NCBI GenBank assembly: GCA_963678705.1 | Contig: OY783216.1 | Location: 5,890,001 to 5,954,000 of the forward strand | Direction of reading: 5' to 3' | Length of the DNA stretch: 64,000 nucleotides | Source: Panorpa germanica | Lineage: Eukaryota; Arthropoda; Insecta; Mecoptera; Panorpidae | Shown: in pieces, positions 1 to 12,463 of the stretch | Position numbering within the stretch: position 1 is the stretch's first letter | How the letters are laid out: every line of letters begins with the position of its first letter | Program-made: the position numbers and the translations under genes | The notes under the pieces: generated by a model | Told to the model about the DNA's origin: nothing | Database searches by the model: none | Seen by the model: only the letters and a program-made list of their open reading frames with translations

Positions 1-1106
1 TATTTCAGTAAGGAATGTAGTGGAGTGATTGTCTTGTAGTAAAACAAATAATGAACGAGAAAATATGATAAACAAATTTCGGTAAACGAAAATCAGATGT
101 CTTATGGTGGGGGTAACAGGAAGGATAATAAAATAATAAGCACATCTAAGAATTCTAAGAAAATTGTGCAGATACTTTTAGATCATAGATGGTGGTAATA
201 TTAGTGGGGTTTTAAGTTTATATTCAAAAAATAATATTTACTGATTAACACTATGAAGCAACAAATATAAAAAAAGTATTTTGTATTTACCAAATAGGAA
301 ATAGATTTGTAAAAGTTTTCAAATAAAATATAAAATTCTATATTCTTAAAAGATATTTAAATACAAAATAGGTATTTACTATTTTGTATTTGTATTTTGA
401 GTATATGTATTTGAAAAACGCACATCTCTGTATGTTACTAATGCGCCGTCCTGTTGGCCTGTCACTATGCCTACAATTGGTGTACGTGACTTTCCTGACA
501 CTATTTCGTCTATTTAATTTCACTTATTTTCACGCGACTTTGTACCACTATGTTATCTAACAGTTTGATGTAATCAAAAACATAAATTGCAGCCGCAATT
601 AATAACAAGCTCTAATTCATTGCAATTAGAAGGTTATCACAAGGTATTGACATATATATTATTATCGATATGGTATTTACAATTTTTAATTGAATTGCTT
701 ACGTCGGTGAATTTTTATAATCATTTTTAAATGTAATGACAGCATTTGAAACTTATTAATAATTTAATATCAACAGTGTTGCCCGAACACTACATAACGA
801 GTATATTCCAGCGCCATCTATTGGCAACTTAATAACTTGTATTACTTGTTCACATCTTTCATATAAATATTTCGCGGGTTTTAACAAAATAATACGCCTT
901 TGCCATCTTCACGTTCAGTTTGATCTTCTAATTATAATAATTATCCTGTTACATGTCTTAAAATGTCATTTATCTTTGTTATTATTATCTGCATTACTCG
1001 ATTTAAATTTTCAACTATTTGTGTATATACTGTATCTGTATAACAGATGGCACTAGTGTGCAGTATAGGTAAATACTCATACTTGCGTATCAAAGTACTT
1101 ATGCAA

Positions 1107-1711
1107 ATGGCTTGTGTCCTCATTTTTTAGTGGTCGATTTTTCAATTGTTGATTGAAATAGATGTTAATAAATGTGTATTGGCGTGTCTATTTTATTAAA
1201 TATCTAAATGTTGACGGAGATACAGCAATTAAAAGTTTGAATTGTAGTTTAGCGCTTGAAATGGTCGGCCATATTTGTATGACATGAAATGCATTTTAAC
1301 GTCAGTTATTTGTTGAGTAGGTCAGTGCTGTGGTAATGTTTTGTAGCTGTTGGTAGTCAAATAATCAAGTCAAGTCAAAGAATAATTAGTTTTTATTTTA
1401 TTTAACCCTGCTAAGCCAGACATAATATTGGAATTTTATTGTTCCTTGAAATAGCTGTAAATAATATTTGATATTTTGATATATAAATACATATAGCAGA
1501 GATTTATGAGCTGTAAGGTTGGTAACCTGTAAACTTGCCAGAGTTCTATCTTGAATATGCTATCTCTTTTACGCTCTGTTGTATAAAAGAGATAGCAACT
1601 AGCGACTGTGATGTCACATGCAGTGGGAATGTTCTCCAACGTTGAAACCCTTTAATAATTAAAGAGAAAAAATAACTTTTTTAATTGTTAATATCTCCTG
1701 AAATGTAAGGA
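1107..1711 (+). repeat. Inverted-repeat family A, copy 1 (right end missing)
   Basis: The copy starts with AATGGCTTGTGTCCTC and continues with a segment also seen near 12.0-12.5, 26.6-27.8 and 51.6-52.2 kb. Shared landmarks include TAGTGGTCGATTTTT, GTGTATTGGCGTGTCTATT and GGTCAGTGCTGTGG. An internal hairpin lies at about 1558-1604, where GCTATCTCTTTTA pairs with TAAAAGAGATAGC. It is homologous to the copy at 51.6 kb until about 1711 and then stops, so the right terminal repeat is missing here. No coding capacity is visible. The terminal inverted repeats seen in the other copies suggest a non-autonomous DNA transposon; the superfamily is unknown. Confidence 0.7.
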
Positions 1712-2225
1712 TGTCCGTTGATGAAAAATGCGCTAAAGCTTAAATAGAATCCTAATATTCACTGATTTAATATTTTTTTAAACAATACATGAGGCTCGCA
1801 ATATATTCCAATAAGTTTCAGCGTGGCGGGGCTTTTTAGTAACCACTGATCCAAGAGCCATTTTTTCCGTTGCTATGTGTTATTTTCCTGGATGGTTTAA
1901 CTTTAAAAAAATAATTATCTAGTAATGATTCACACCAAATTCATTATGGTAAATTAATTAGCTTTGTGACCAAATTCTTCACCGCAAGACAATAACAATT
2001 TATGATTTGATTTCCTTCGTTTTATCCTCTACTTTATCAATTAGTTTATGCTCATAATTATTTCGCACTTAAGGGGTTATAACAGAGTGTATAACAATTA
2101 AAAGGAAATTGCTAAAATTAAATTTAGACCCCTATTTTGTAACACTTATTAATTAGGTCTTTATTAGGTTAAGTACGAGTATTTTTACACAATTTTTTTT
2201 TATCACTTTGTAGCTAACATAAGTA

Positions 2226-2479
2226 CCCAGTAAACATTTTGGAGTCACTTTGACATCATATTGAAGATGCGTCATGATTTTTTTGTCATGAAGGAGTTCA
2301 TTTATAGTTCAGTTTCTCACATTTTTTCATATAAAATGTCTACTTTTTCGCCCACAAATGGCGAAATTACTCCACCTGTCGGAGTACAAATGAAGATAAA
2401 GTTGATGCGAACTATAATTGAAGTGAAATAGTGATAGAAACGTCACTAAATAGGGCACTTCACCAAATTGTTTACTAGG
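2226..2479 (+). mobile_element. MITE family B, copy 1 (CCCAGTAAAC ends, TA target duplication)
   Basis: This 254-bp element starts CCCAGTAAACATTTTGG and ends CCAAATTGTTTACTAGG, so its ends are inverted repeats. It is flanked by TA on both sides, as expected for Tc1/mariner-type insertion. Related copies lie at 13.2, 53.1 and 62.8 kb, with a fragment at 48.0 kb. There is no ORF. The superfamily is inferred from the TA duplication only. Confidence 0.75.
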
Positions 2480-2991
2480 TAACCTAATTTAGAAAATGTA
2501 GCTTAGGCAGTTACAAAATAGTACTATACTTCTAAATATTTTAAATGCTCTTACAAATATTAATTTAAATTATATCGCACATGGCAATTTAAATTTAAAT
2601 TTCAGTTTTAGGCGTCTATCCATGTTTATAACCTAAAAATAAATACTATTTTTATAATATAACCTACAAACTTTAACTATCTGTCAAAGTGTTGGCTATC
2701 TGGCAAGTGATATACTACAAAATTAGCAGTAAGCGCAATTGAAATTGTCAAAATGTATATTACTGACGCACGACTAGTTTAAAACTATAGAGGAAAAATT
2801 TTAAATAAACACAAGCAGAGTTAAATATACTGATGTGTTCAATATCTTTCTAGAGTTAGCTGTTGTATCTAGTAGCGATAATATCTGATGGTATTTCGGT
2901 CGAAAGATTTCTAGGAACTATCATGATTATTAATATTGGCGTTTCTTTAAGGGCGCATTCTGGAAGAAGCAACTATAACATGTTCACACTT

Positions 2992-3152
2992 AGGCCGTCC
3001 GCACATGGGTCGATTGATTGCAAATGCGAGCCCCGAATCTGCCCGAACCGAATGAGAATGGAAATGTGTTGTTAGTGAGAGAACGCACAAGCTCGAATGA
3101 AACTGATTTGAAATTGGTTTTGAGCGACTATGTTTCTTGGTCGCAGGGCAAT
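2992..3152 (+). repeat. Repeat family E, copy 1 (GCCCCGAATCTGCCCG core)
   Basis: The copy begins AGGCCGTCCGCACATGGG, passes through GCCCCGAATCTGCCCGA and TGTTGTTAGTGAGAGAACG, and ends in a TTGGTCGCAGGGCAAT-like tail. The same series of blocks occurs at about 25.07-25.26 kb, and in reverse at about 29.97-30.14 kb inside a larger inverted-repeat element. It is richer in GC than its surroundings. No coding sequence is supported; the short ORFs over it appear in both directions and are composition effects. Probably a short non-autonomous transposon. Confidence 0.55.
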
Positions 3153-3217
3153 AACGTTGCATGATATTGATGGCGAACATCATGAGAATATATGATATAG
3201 GAAATACATAAGATTAC

Positions 3218-3224
3218 AGGAGAT

Positions 3225-3322
<98 letters not shown>

Positions 3323-3329
3323 ATCTCCT
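3218..3329. repeat. Perfect 112-bp palindrome built on a TA microsatellite
   Basis: A run of about 80 bp of alternating TA is bracketed by exact inverted arms, AGGAGATTTTATTTA at 3218-3232 and TAAATAAAATCTCCT at 3315-3329. The TA core is self-complementary, so the whole block can form one cruciform or hairpin. Pairing fails just outside the arms. It may be a MITE whose centre expanded as a microsatellite; the length of the TA tract may also be an assembly estimate. Confidence 0.9.
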
Positions 3330-3810
3330 CAGATAACAATTCTCGTATAATTATGTTGCAATCAATTTTCATTTGTAAATCGAAAAGATTCTGTTGGCGC
3401 CATTAGTATAAGCGCCGCAAGTCGGATTAATAAAAAAAAACGTTTGATCTTAAAATAAACATAATAACTGGTCATCAATCCATCATCGATGAAATAAAGC
3501 TACAATCTGTATATTCATACCGCGTTGAACGTTAAGCCACGCCGATATATAGATAAACCATTATTTCCTTTTAAATCACTAGCTTTTAGTACTCGTAAGT
3601 TATCAAAAACCTATTTACAACTGGTATTACAGTGGAGCCGTCCACTCAAGGAGTGTCTAGTACCTGAACGTTCACAATGTTTGATTTGGATCCAAGTTTA
3701 TTTGATGTTCAGTAATTCGCGAAGGTTACTACGACCAATAGCGTGCGAGGCTGCTAACATACAAGAAATATTACTTTCCTTATTTTAAATCTTGCTAGAT
3801 ATTATCACAT

Positions 3811-3960
3811 TACTCAATAAGTTCGTAAAATGACATATAGAAAGCGCCACTATTGACTAATGCACATGATTTTTAGATTGTACCAACTTTCACACGATAT
3901 GTGTCCAAATTTCACGACATTTCGACCATTGGTTTATGAGTTATTCTTTGTCTTTTCTTT
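3811..3960 (+). mobile_element. Mariner end fragment (TACTCAATAAGTTCG type), copy 1
   Basis: It starts TACTCAATAAGTTCGTAAAATG and continues with a block also present near 27.85, 48.85 and (reversed) 41.1 kb. In the copy at 27.85 kb this block leads directly into a reading frame that looks like the N-terminus of an irritans-type mariner transposase. This copy stops before that frame. It is therefore the 5' end of a decayed mariner with no coding part. Confidence 0.55.
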
Positions 3961-4105
3961 GAGTGATGTTTATTAGACTAATAAACAATTTAACGTTAAC
4001 ATAATATAAACAATAAAGATTTTGCTCTTTAGCATACCTTATAGTATGATATGAAATATTTGACATAAATATGTATTACGTTTTGCACGATTACATTTAA
4101 TTTCA

Positions 4106-4309
4106 TTAATCTAACTCAAAACGTTTAACCTTTTTCCGTCTTCTATTTGTTTCTCCATCGTTGTCCAGTAGGTGTGTTACCTCGCCATTAACATGTTGTT
4201 GGAGTCTTTCCTGGTAACTCTTGGCAAATTTCCTTATTGTAGTGTTCACAGTTTTCATCTTTAAGTCCCGGTAAAGTTCACTGTTTCTAATATACCAAGG
4301 TGCTTCCAC
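4106..4309 (-). pseudogene. C-terminal scrap of a jockey-like non-LTR reverse transcriptase
   Basis: The translated minus strand carries APWYIRNSELYRDL followed by a segment with KFAKSYQERLQQH. From established knowledge, jockey-clade pol proteins end in this kind of block (PWYVRNxxLHRDL, then a YxxRLxxHPN-type segment). About 67 codons remain, whereas a full ORF2 is roughly 900 residues, so the copy is heavily 5'-truncated. The end lies beside AT-rich sequence and I could not define a poly(A) tail or target duplication. Confidence 0.7.
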
Positions 4310-7300
4310 GGTTGAGTGATGTGATACAATATTACGTCAGGAAAATTAGGATTTACTAATTATAAATCAAGAGTCAGAATGAGAATCACTGACTGTTACG
4401 AGTAAATAATAAATGTCTCAGGATCAGACTGGTCCAGAAGGAAAGAGTTCTACCTTCTGAAGGTGTCAGGTTACATCAGACACTCTAGTTCCTAAGAATA
4501 CATAGCTGTACGAGAGACATCGAGTGATTGTTGAGATAAGCCTGAAGAAGGTCCAGAATTGTACTGGGATCTTAGAGCGAAATTTCGCTAACATTTAAAT
4601 GACCTACAATTCCTAATCTCTAATCCATGCCGGATTTTGAGACCAGAGGTCACGGCTAGCTGAGAGACTCGAGAATAAAGTTACTTTTGTTTTTGCTAAA
4701 AGTTACATTTGCTACACCCAATTCAAAATCAACACCACTACTCTCTGAGAATAATTGAAAAACAAGGTTCCAACCAATGCAATATTTCAATTAAAATTTA
4801 AATAATTAGAATTTAAAGAACGAGATTACAATACAATACAATACATGCATTTCCTTCCTTGTTTATGGTTTTCCGTTTCCAAAATAAAAATGATTAAAGA
4901 AATTGTATACCGCAAAAGAATTTAGTCCTGATTAATTATGGTGTTAAGAGATTTGGCTAAAACCGTGTGAACACGTGCTCCGATAAAATTTATTCTATTC
5001 TTCTCATGAGTTATGGCGTTGGCTATAGTAAGAAAGATCTCCCAAATAGGAAAGTATCTTATAACAAGCTAATGACCAGGTTCTTTTTCTACCTGGGTCT
5101 AATTTCCCATTTTTATCATCAACCCAATATATTCACAATATTTTCTCATTTAAATGTCAAAATATGAATTTCGTCAAACATTGATAATTGACTCGCATAT
5201 CACATATGACAAATGACCATCAGACGTAGGCACTTGCGGTCATATATCCTGTTTGAGGACATCTACTTCCGTCGCAGACCGATGTCAGAGTATGAGGCCT
5301 TTAGGAAAATCCTGGTTGGTGTATTGCCGACAACAATTGGTTATCAAAAAAACCGCAGAAATGCAGTGATATTTACATAATTAATTGCGTTGACGTAGAT
5401 TAGATCTGAGCAATTAAAAATACATACAGGGTGTTCGATACAACAATGTTAAAACATCAAATTAAAATTTTAATTTGGTGAAAAATAAACTTATCTAGTA
5501 GCTTACATTGCAAAAATTACACGGGGTGGTAGAGATTGCTCCAATGAACAATTCTACATGATTAGTTCAAGATTCTACATTATTACTATCAAGCAACATT
5601 TGCGTCACGGCAATGTTTTCGTGGTTACGAAGTCTCAATTCGTGCTTCGCTGCTATAGATTTGATTTCTTCTCCGACTGTGTTAATCTTCAGGTCTATGT
5701 ATGTCGTCATTGCGGATATACCACGGTGCATTAACTATTCCTCACAGAACTTTATTTTGTGCTATTCTAACTATTCTTTAATACATATTCCTGTATTTTA
5801 AAATTTTAAAATTATTTGATATTTTTTTTGTGTTTCCTTTAAACTGCTTTAAAATATTGTGTATGCAACGGATAATAGAAAATCGGCACTTAGATGGAAA
5901 AGAAAATTGGTTGAAATGCAACTTGCCCTGGAGTTTGCAGGCGCAGTAAAAGTGTTCTGTGTTTGAAATAATCTCTTTCTATATTCTGTCATTCTTCTTA
6001 ATTATTTCAATAAATTTTCAGATAACAAATAATAAAATGAATTAAAAACTTGTTAAAAATGGTAATTTGTTTGCCAGGCTGCTTGATGGCAAAGTTGACA
6101 ATATTTAGATGTCTAAAATGTGAAGAGAACGTACCTATCGAAAGGTTGGTTTCTGAAAACATCGGTTCTATCGGAAAGCTAGACTGTGAGTGAATCGACA
6201 CTGTATACAAACTTGACAACCGACGATAGAAATTGTTAGAAAACTGACATGCGCAAAAAACATTCCTATGAAGCATTGGCAAGCGTTAAATTAACTACGC
6301 AATTCGAATCGTTTTCACTTAAATGTGTTTTTTATTTTTGTATTTATATCAGGAAACATATGAAATAATCAGAGGGGCGGGGATGCTGTAACTGTACCAC
6401 ATCAGTGAGTGGCATAATATCCGTTTTGATAATTTCTTTATCTTTTGAATGATGCCGGAGAACACGACATTACAACAATTAAAAAACAATACATGTTTTT
6501 AGGAAATGATTAAATAATATATCTTTGTCAACGGAATAATAAATAAAATGATTTAATAAATAGAAATGAATAAAAACTATTAAAAAAGTGTAATATTCGA
6601 GTAATCAACTGGGTACGGAAGAAGTTTAGGAATGTTAACCGCAACCTATGCAAATGTACACTGTAAAAAGTATTGCTTGAAAAACTGTTCTTTCTTAGAC
6701 TAGAGCCTATTGCGAAAGAAAGTCGTGTGGAAAAACTGCGCATCAAAATGATCATTTTATCCTCCAATTTTTTTACAGTGCAATAGATGAATGTTCTTTT
6801 AATCAAGTCTGTAGTGTCCTCGAGATATTCAACTTTAAATAATATTTATAAACTGTTTATTAAGGGGGCGTTATCCCCAAAATCTTCCCATTTCTTCCCA
6901 TCTGTGTAACTTATCCTTACTTCTCCTACAGCGCATTAAATACAAATTAAAAAATTTTCTGCGGGCCGTATTAAAATATAAACACGCTTTTTTGCAGTAC
7001 GAACGTCGTGTGAATAGTTCTATATAAAATGTATGTGCCACTGTTCATTCGATAATACTTATACTGCGAAAAACGTGCAGTATAATGCCATGTGAGATCA
7101 GTCTAAGTTATAAACACAAACTATCTCCTTATTAACAAGATGAACAGAAGAGCAACCTTACAAATAATAACACAAATGAAACATATAATAGAAGTATTAT
7201 TAAAAATGTAATGGTTTTTCTCTCACAAGCTATGACGGGCGTCCCGTCAATTGGGCCGCGCCTAGCTCATCTCTGCCCAGGACTAATAGTTTTGGGTAGC

Positions 7301-8722
7301 AGAAAAGTTGGCGGTTTATTCGCTCTCTTATCACAACAAACCTTACATCATTTACAAAATTGTGATGAGTTTTAATTAAAATATTTCCACGAGGCATAAT
7401 TCAACCTCCGGTTTAAAAAAAGGGTTACCACTTCCCTCGCTCTATTATATAAATTAATACTAGATAAAATGGAATTCTTTAAAGCGCGCACCAGAGACTT
7501 TCTAAATATTATGAGAACGGGCATGGGGCGCTTAATAGTTTCAATGTAATCTAATGTATTTAAGTGGTTACCCCACCCAGAAATTTTCACAAAAACGCAT
7601 ATTTTTTTAGCTTAGATTTATCAACTATGCTTTTAAGAATATTTTAAAATTCTATCCATGCCAATATTTTGAGTATTATTTGAGTTGTAACAATTTGAAG
7701 TGAGTGTGGCGGTATATACGCTTCTACAATACTTTTTTTTTAAGTTTATCTCGAAACTACTTTTCTTGAACTAGTCGCCACGTTATCTTAAGAACGCCTC
7801 ATCCAATCTTAACAGAAATTAAACCAAAGCTTCCTTATAAAGTTATCTATCGATTAGCGTTTTTCGATTGAATACCTCGTTCATTTTTTATTTAATTTTT
7901 TAACTTAAAATGTTAACAAAAAATTGAAATTTTTTAAACTATTTGCCCTATATAGATAATACATTTGTCTACAAGAAAATATTAGGTTTTTTTTAATTTT
8001 GACTAAAATGACCGAAATATGCTACGTTGGCAATCATGGGGAGTGTCCAAGCTTATATCACCGCCATTTTTAATATTTTTAAATAATTTTTAATGTAAAT
8101 ATATTCGCTAATTTATATAGTATTCAATGATAATAAAAAGAAATATATTCATACTTGAAAGTTGTGTCAGAAAAATATAATCTTTTTATACTACTTTTTT
8201 CGAGCTTTTTCAAGGGTGGACAAGTGATAGGAATGTTTCATTCTTTCATAAATTAACGTGTCTTAGATGGTCTTAAGTGTAACCAAGCTTTGAGGCAATT
8301 TTTCTAAACACTAAATAATACTCCTACATTGAGGAATTTAAATATTTGAAATGTCTAATAAGCGTTTGGAGGTTTTAGGATAATATTGAAACTAAAGTAT
8401 CTGTTAAAAAACCTTTTAAGATACATATACTCTTTTTAGATTCGCATTACTCGAGAAACATAATAAAGAATTTTGATAAATTTCTTAAAAATATAAATTA
8501 GAAATATTTAAAATTATTTTGTATGAAAAGCTTTAAAAAAGCTCGCATGTTTGAACATTTGTGTACGCAAAACTGAATAGTGAATATTCATGGAATTCAC
8601 ACGATACCGTCGGCTATCATTTCTCCTTCGAAAGCACAAAGATTTAGTACGTATTGAAATTGGAATGGATTGATTGAAGACTATCGGATAACTTAGGTAC
8701 AAAAGCTAATCTAGTGACTTAC

Positions 8723-9101
8723 CTTTATTGAAAGCCGCGCTTGCGTAGTGGTCTAAGTATGGGTGGAAAGGCGTTACAGGAAGAGGAAGCGACATCGGTA
8801 GACACAGCGGTCTATCGAACATCGGGGGTTTCTGGAGGTGCATCCCCGTTGGATACAAAGCAGCAGGCCTTCTGGGAGCATCCCTTGACAAGTCGTAAGG
8901 CATATTTGAACTCAAACTTGATTTTAGTAAACTATGCTGCAAATGATTTGTTGACGTTGAAGAACTAGGTAGTAATCGTTCCGAAATCACCGGTTTATCA
9001 ATCGAACTACTAACACTTGTAGGAGGTCCGCCATTTTGTTCACTAGAAGCACTTAAAATGTCGTCGATACGGAAGGACGCTTTTCTACGTGAAGAACCCA
9101 T
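8723..9101 (-). CDS. First coding exon of an eh1-motif transcription regulator, probably homeobox class
   Basis: The ATG at 9099-9101 opens 126 complete codons plus one base, and the exon ends at 8723 just before GTAAGT (sequence AAAG|GTAAGT), an excellent donor giving a phase-1 intron. Near the N-terminus is ASFRIDDILSAS (residues 8-19), with F10, I12, I15 and L16 matching an engrailed-homology-1 motif, which in known proteins recruits Groucho/TLE co-repressors. The middle is serine-rich, and residues from about 80 are rich in proline, leucine and aromatics, ending HPYLDHYASAAFNK. This layout, an N-terminal eh1 then a Pro/Tyr-rich linker before a homeodomain, is typical of NK-like homeobox proteins (BSX/bsh, HLX, MNX and others). 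I cannot choose among them because the homeodomain exon is outside the window. The exon has less AT than its surroundings. The opposite-strand frame is a shadow. Confidence 0.7.
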
Positions 9102-10582
9102 ATTGATATATCAAGCGATTGTTCAAAACTGATTTTTTATCACTATATTATGTGGTCATATATTATATTTTATTAAATTAAATAATGTTGATAATTATAT
9201 TATAAAACTATACTTGTCTCTTTCTAATCAACGTTGATTTGATTGTTTATCTCTTTTTAATAATTCTTGTGATAAGAATGATATATAACGTTTGATAATA
9301 TTTTTTCAACGAATTCTCGAAAATATATCTATCTCACTTTTACTGATTATTTTTTTTATTGATTTTTGATGTGTTATTTTCGATTAAAAGAGGCATAACG
9401 CACTATTGGCTGTAATTTAGTTCTTATCAAACTCTTTTTAAATAATTTCCTCCTCTCGATAAAGAAGTAATTGTGTACGCCCTCTGTATTTATTAAAACA
9501 CACTACGATTATTTCTCTCTTTTCTCTTTTTTTTGATAGTTGATAGTTTTTAGTCGTTTTTCCTTGAATGATGTATATCCGGTTGTTCAATCTTTATATC
9601 CGCTGCTTTGTTTTTATATTAAAATTAATTACGTTCTTTGCAGACAACTAGTATTTTAAATAAATTGATAGTGTGTTCATTTTCGTACAGATCAAAAACT
9701 CATTTTTGTTTAAAAGTACTCAAATTTTATTACACCAGGGCCACGGTTTGTGTCGTTTATAGGCACCGAAGAAAGACGACGCAAACCGAATTAAATTTTA
9801 TCTATATGTAATAATATATTTTAACAAGTACTATATGTACCTAAATTCGCTGCAGCTCAGTCTGATATGAAATGAATGAGAAAGTAAATAAAGGACACAC
9901 ACACTAAAACACAGACGATGATCAACTAGAAAGAAACGAAAGAAACGAATTCGATTTTATAAAATACGCGCGTATCGAATGCAACATTGTTTCAAAATCC
10001 AAATCAATTGACCGACTCTTTTTTGAGTTTTGCGAGCACAAACATACGCAGGCAGAATTTGTATATATAAAGAAGAGATTTTGTGAATAGGTATCCAAAT
10101 AAACTAGATATTTTTTGAAAAAATCAACATTTTTAAAATAACTGCTAGAATATTACTAAAATCCAAGTAGTTAGGCAACAAAAGTCCAAATAATAACTGC
10201 ACAATTTCGAATTAACTAGATTTTATGAATGAGGCAAATCGGGACACTGATGCAAGTCAAAAATTTTAATCCATACTGAACCGTTTACCATCTAATTAAA
10301 ATTTAATTAGTGCAAAATTGGGTGAATTTCAGTATGACTTTTGCTTTTTCTATAAAGTAATCTTGAATTGTAATTTTAAAATAACTGCACAAAACATTCG
10401 AATAGCATTTTTATGCCGAAAATAAATACTACTTTAAAATAATAATAAAACTGTCTTACGTTTCTAATTTTAACTTTAGGAAATTTGTTTATTAGGGATG
10501 AGTAGTCTAGATTGGCAGTCAATAGAAATTAATGACAAATTTGTAATTAATTTTTGTTGGGCTTACTGAACTACTTAAGTAT
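9102..10582. other. 5' flank of the minus-strand exon
   Basis: This stretch is upstream of the minus-strand start codon and should hold 5' UTR and promoter, but I could not place a transcription start with confidence. It has long T-rich runs (9240-9560), and a GC-richer patch at 9735-9790 that forms a hairpin: CGGTTTGTGTCGT (from 9744) opposite a GACGACGCAAACCG segment ending at 9788. No ORF or recognised repeat is present. Confidence 0.4.
9744..9788. other. Hairpin in the upstream region of the minus-strand gene
   Basis: CGGTTTGTGTCG on the left pairs with CGACGCAAACCG on the right with one G-T pair, giving a stem of about 12-13 bp and a loop of about 20 nt. It is GC-rich against a very AT-rich background and lies 640 bp upstream of the start codon. 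It could be a structured 5' UTR element or a small transposon remnant; no function can be assigned. Confidence 0.4.
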
Positions 10583-10795
10583 GGTTGAAGTTACGAGAGT
10601 TCGGCGGTGACTCATATTTAAAACAAGTTGTGGGGTGTAAACTGCTGATATAGCTAAAAAGCACTGACTCATTTATTTTTCTATAATGTATAAAGAAACG
10701 AATAAGACAAAATTCAGTATCGTATTATAAATTTATACCCCTCTTATAACCTCTTTTAAGTATAAGTCACCGCCGATCTATCGTGATTTTGACTA
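10583..10795. mobile_element. MITE family H, copy 1 (TTCGGCGGTGACT ends)
   Basis: Inverted ends are visible: GAGTTCGGCGGTGACTCATA near the left end and TATAAGTCACCGCCGATC near the right. The whole element reappears in the opposite orientation at about 47.1-47.3 kb, including internal landmarks such as AAAAAGCACTGACTCA. There is no ORF. Boundaries are accurate to a few bases only, because ends and target duplication could not be fixed. Confidence 0.65.
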
Positions 10796-12038
10796 TAGTG
10801 TTTATTCAATTTCAATTTGGATAAATTTGTTTTTCAAAGGGTGCAGAAAACGTTTAGGCAAAGGCGTGCGGTAACTCTTAAATCGTATACATCAATGTCG
10901 CAGTAACAAAGACCCATATAAAAAAGCGTTGCTTAAGATTTCTAATTATTAAATGGTTCAAATAGTATTTTGATTTCATTGCTCCACCTCTCTGCATTAT
11001 AACACGACACGACCCAGGTTGCTTTTTTAATCTTTAGTTCTATAAAATTGTGCAATACATTGATAAAGTAGTCTTCTACGGGTTAGGATCCGTTATGCCC
11101 ACTAACTTTTTAATTATAAAACATTTTATTAGTAATTGAAATGAAAATTAAAGGGACAATGATTACGTCATCTGAGAAGTCATAGTAAGTATAGGCAAAT
11201 ATAAAAGAAAGTGAAAGTTCTTCCACGTTTCATACGTATAAATTCATAGTTGTTGCGTGCTCCTTCTCTCCTTGCACACAACCCGTTACCTTTAAACTGA
11301 AATTTTGTGACAGGTGTTTGTACTTCAACAGTTGAATTTTACGACTAGAATAATTAAAATGAAATACAATCAATTTGAGGCAACTAATACTAATATCCCA
11401 TTATATTTAATTGAGTTAAACAATGATAATAATATAAGTTACATATTATAATTAATAAACACACATACAACCATATAAAACATATTTGATATATGTAACC
11501 GTGTATGAAACTGGGTCGTTACTTCAAGTAACATATGCATGCGGTACATTACACAAAAAGGGAACCATCATGTTTTATCGGATTACATTCTATATGATAA
11601 CACACATGACTACTGCATAATATAGCAAATATGTTTATTATTAAACAAGGATAGATATAGTGATATAAATATGCTTCTCTCTTCTAACGTATATATCTAA
11701 TGCATTGCCAGATATCTTGCCATTGCTGCTCTCCTGTTACTTTTTGGAATGTCTATATATACATATATTTATTCCACATATAATATATATATATAATATA
11801 ATATGTATATACAACTTTATACACTAGTTTGTACTTCACATATTGTCATTTCTATACGGCGAATATATTTGTATGTTCTATACCTGTATCATTTCATCTT
11901 TCAGTTAAACAATTCTCTCAATTAAAAATCAATAATGATATAACAATCATTTATTAATAATAATCAATTCCAATCGAATATGTATATTGTCAGGTTCTAA
12001 ACCGAGCTGTATGTGTCGAAGTTCCAAAGCCGTCCAAA
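10796..12038. other. AT-rich intergenic stretch with nothing recognised
   Basis: There is no ORF of note. Between 11630 and 11850 there are several runs of alternating TA and TATATAT, below the size I would call a microsatellite locus. I found no tRNA, repeat-family or promoter signal. Confidence 0.5.
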
Positions 12039-12463
12039 GTGTTCTCATTTTTTAGTGGTCGATTTTTAAATTGTTGATTGAAATTGATGTTAATAAATGT
12101 GTATTGACGTGTCTATTTCAAGGAACAATCAAATTTCAATAATATGTCTGCCTTAGCAGGGTTAAATAAAATAAAAACTTATTATTCTTTGATTTGACTT
12201 GATTATTTGACTACCTACAGCTACAGAACATTACCACAGCACTGACCTACTCAACAAATAACTGACGTTAAAATGCATTTCACGTCATACAAATATGGCC
12301 GACCATTTCTAGCGCTAAAACTACAATTCAAACTTTTAATTGATATATCTCCGTCAATATTTAGATATTTAATAAAATAGACACGCCAATACACATTTAT
12401 TAACATCAATTTTAATCAACGATTGAAAAATCGACCACTAAAAAATAAGGACACAAGCCCATT
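12039..12463. repeat. Inverted-repeat family A, copy 2 (internally deleted, both ends present)
   Basis: The left end reads TTCTCATTTTTTAGTGGTCG and the right end is its inverted counterpart, reaching GGACACAAGCCCATT. The terminal inverted repeats are about 80 bp or more. The right 300 bp match copy 1 in reverse complement, while the left 80 bp match the same terminus in direct orientation, so the internal part seen in the copy at 51.6 kb is missing. This is the typical layout of a deletion derivative of a TIR transposon. Confidence 0.65.

Larger units (their letters stand above)
1..8722 (-). other. Presumed first intron of the minus-strand gene; repeat-bearing noncoding DNA
   Basis: Reading the minus strand, the donor at 8717-8722 opens an intron that runs leftward and probably leaves the window. 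No second coding exon could be found; in particular I saw no reverse complement of a homeodomain WFQNRR-type segment. The stretch holds several repeats listed separately: an inverted-repeat family copy, a CCCAGTAAAC MITE, a GCCCCGAATCTG repeat, a TA palindrome, a mariner end and a jockey RT tail. I recognise nothing in 1-1106, 1712-2225, 2480-2991, 3330-3810 or 4310-8705 beyond AT-rich sequence with many stops in all frames. Calling it intron is inference from the splice donor. Confidence 0.5.

Noticed and set aside
8741..8968. Plus-strand ORF at 8.74-8.97 kb
   Set aside because: It is the antisense frame of the eh1-containing exon.
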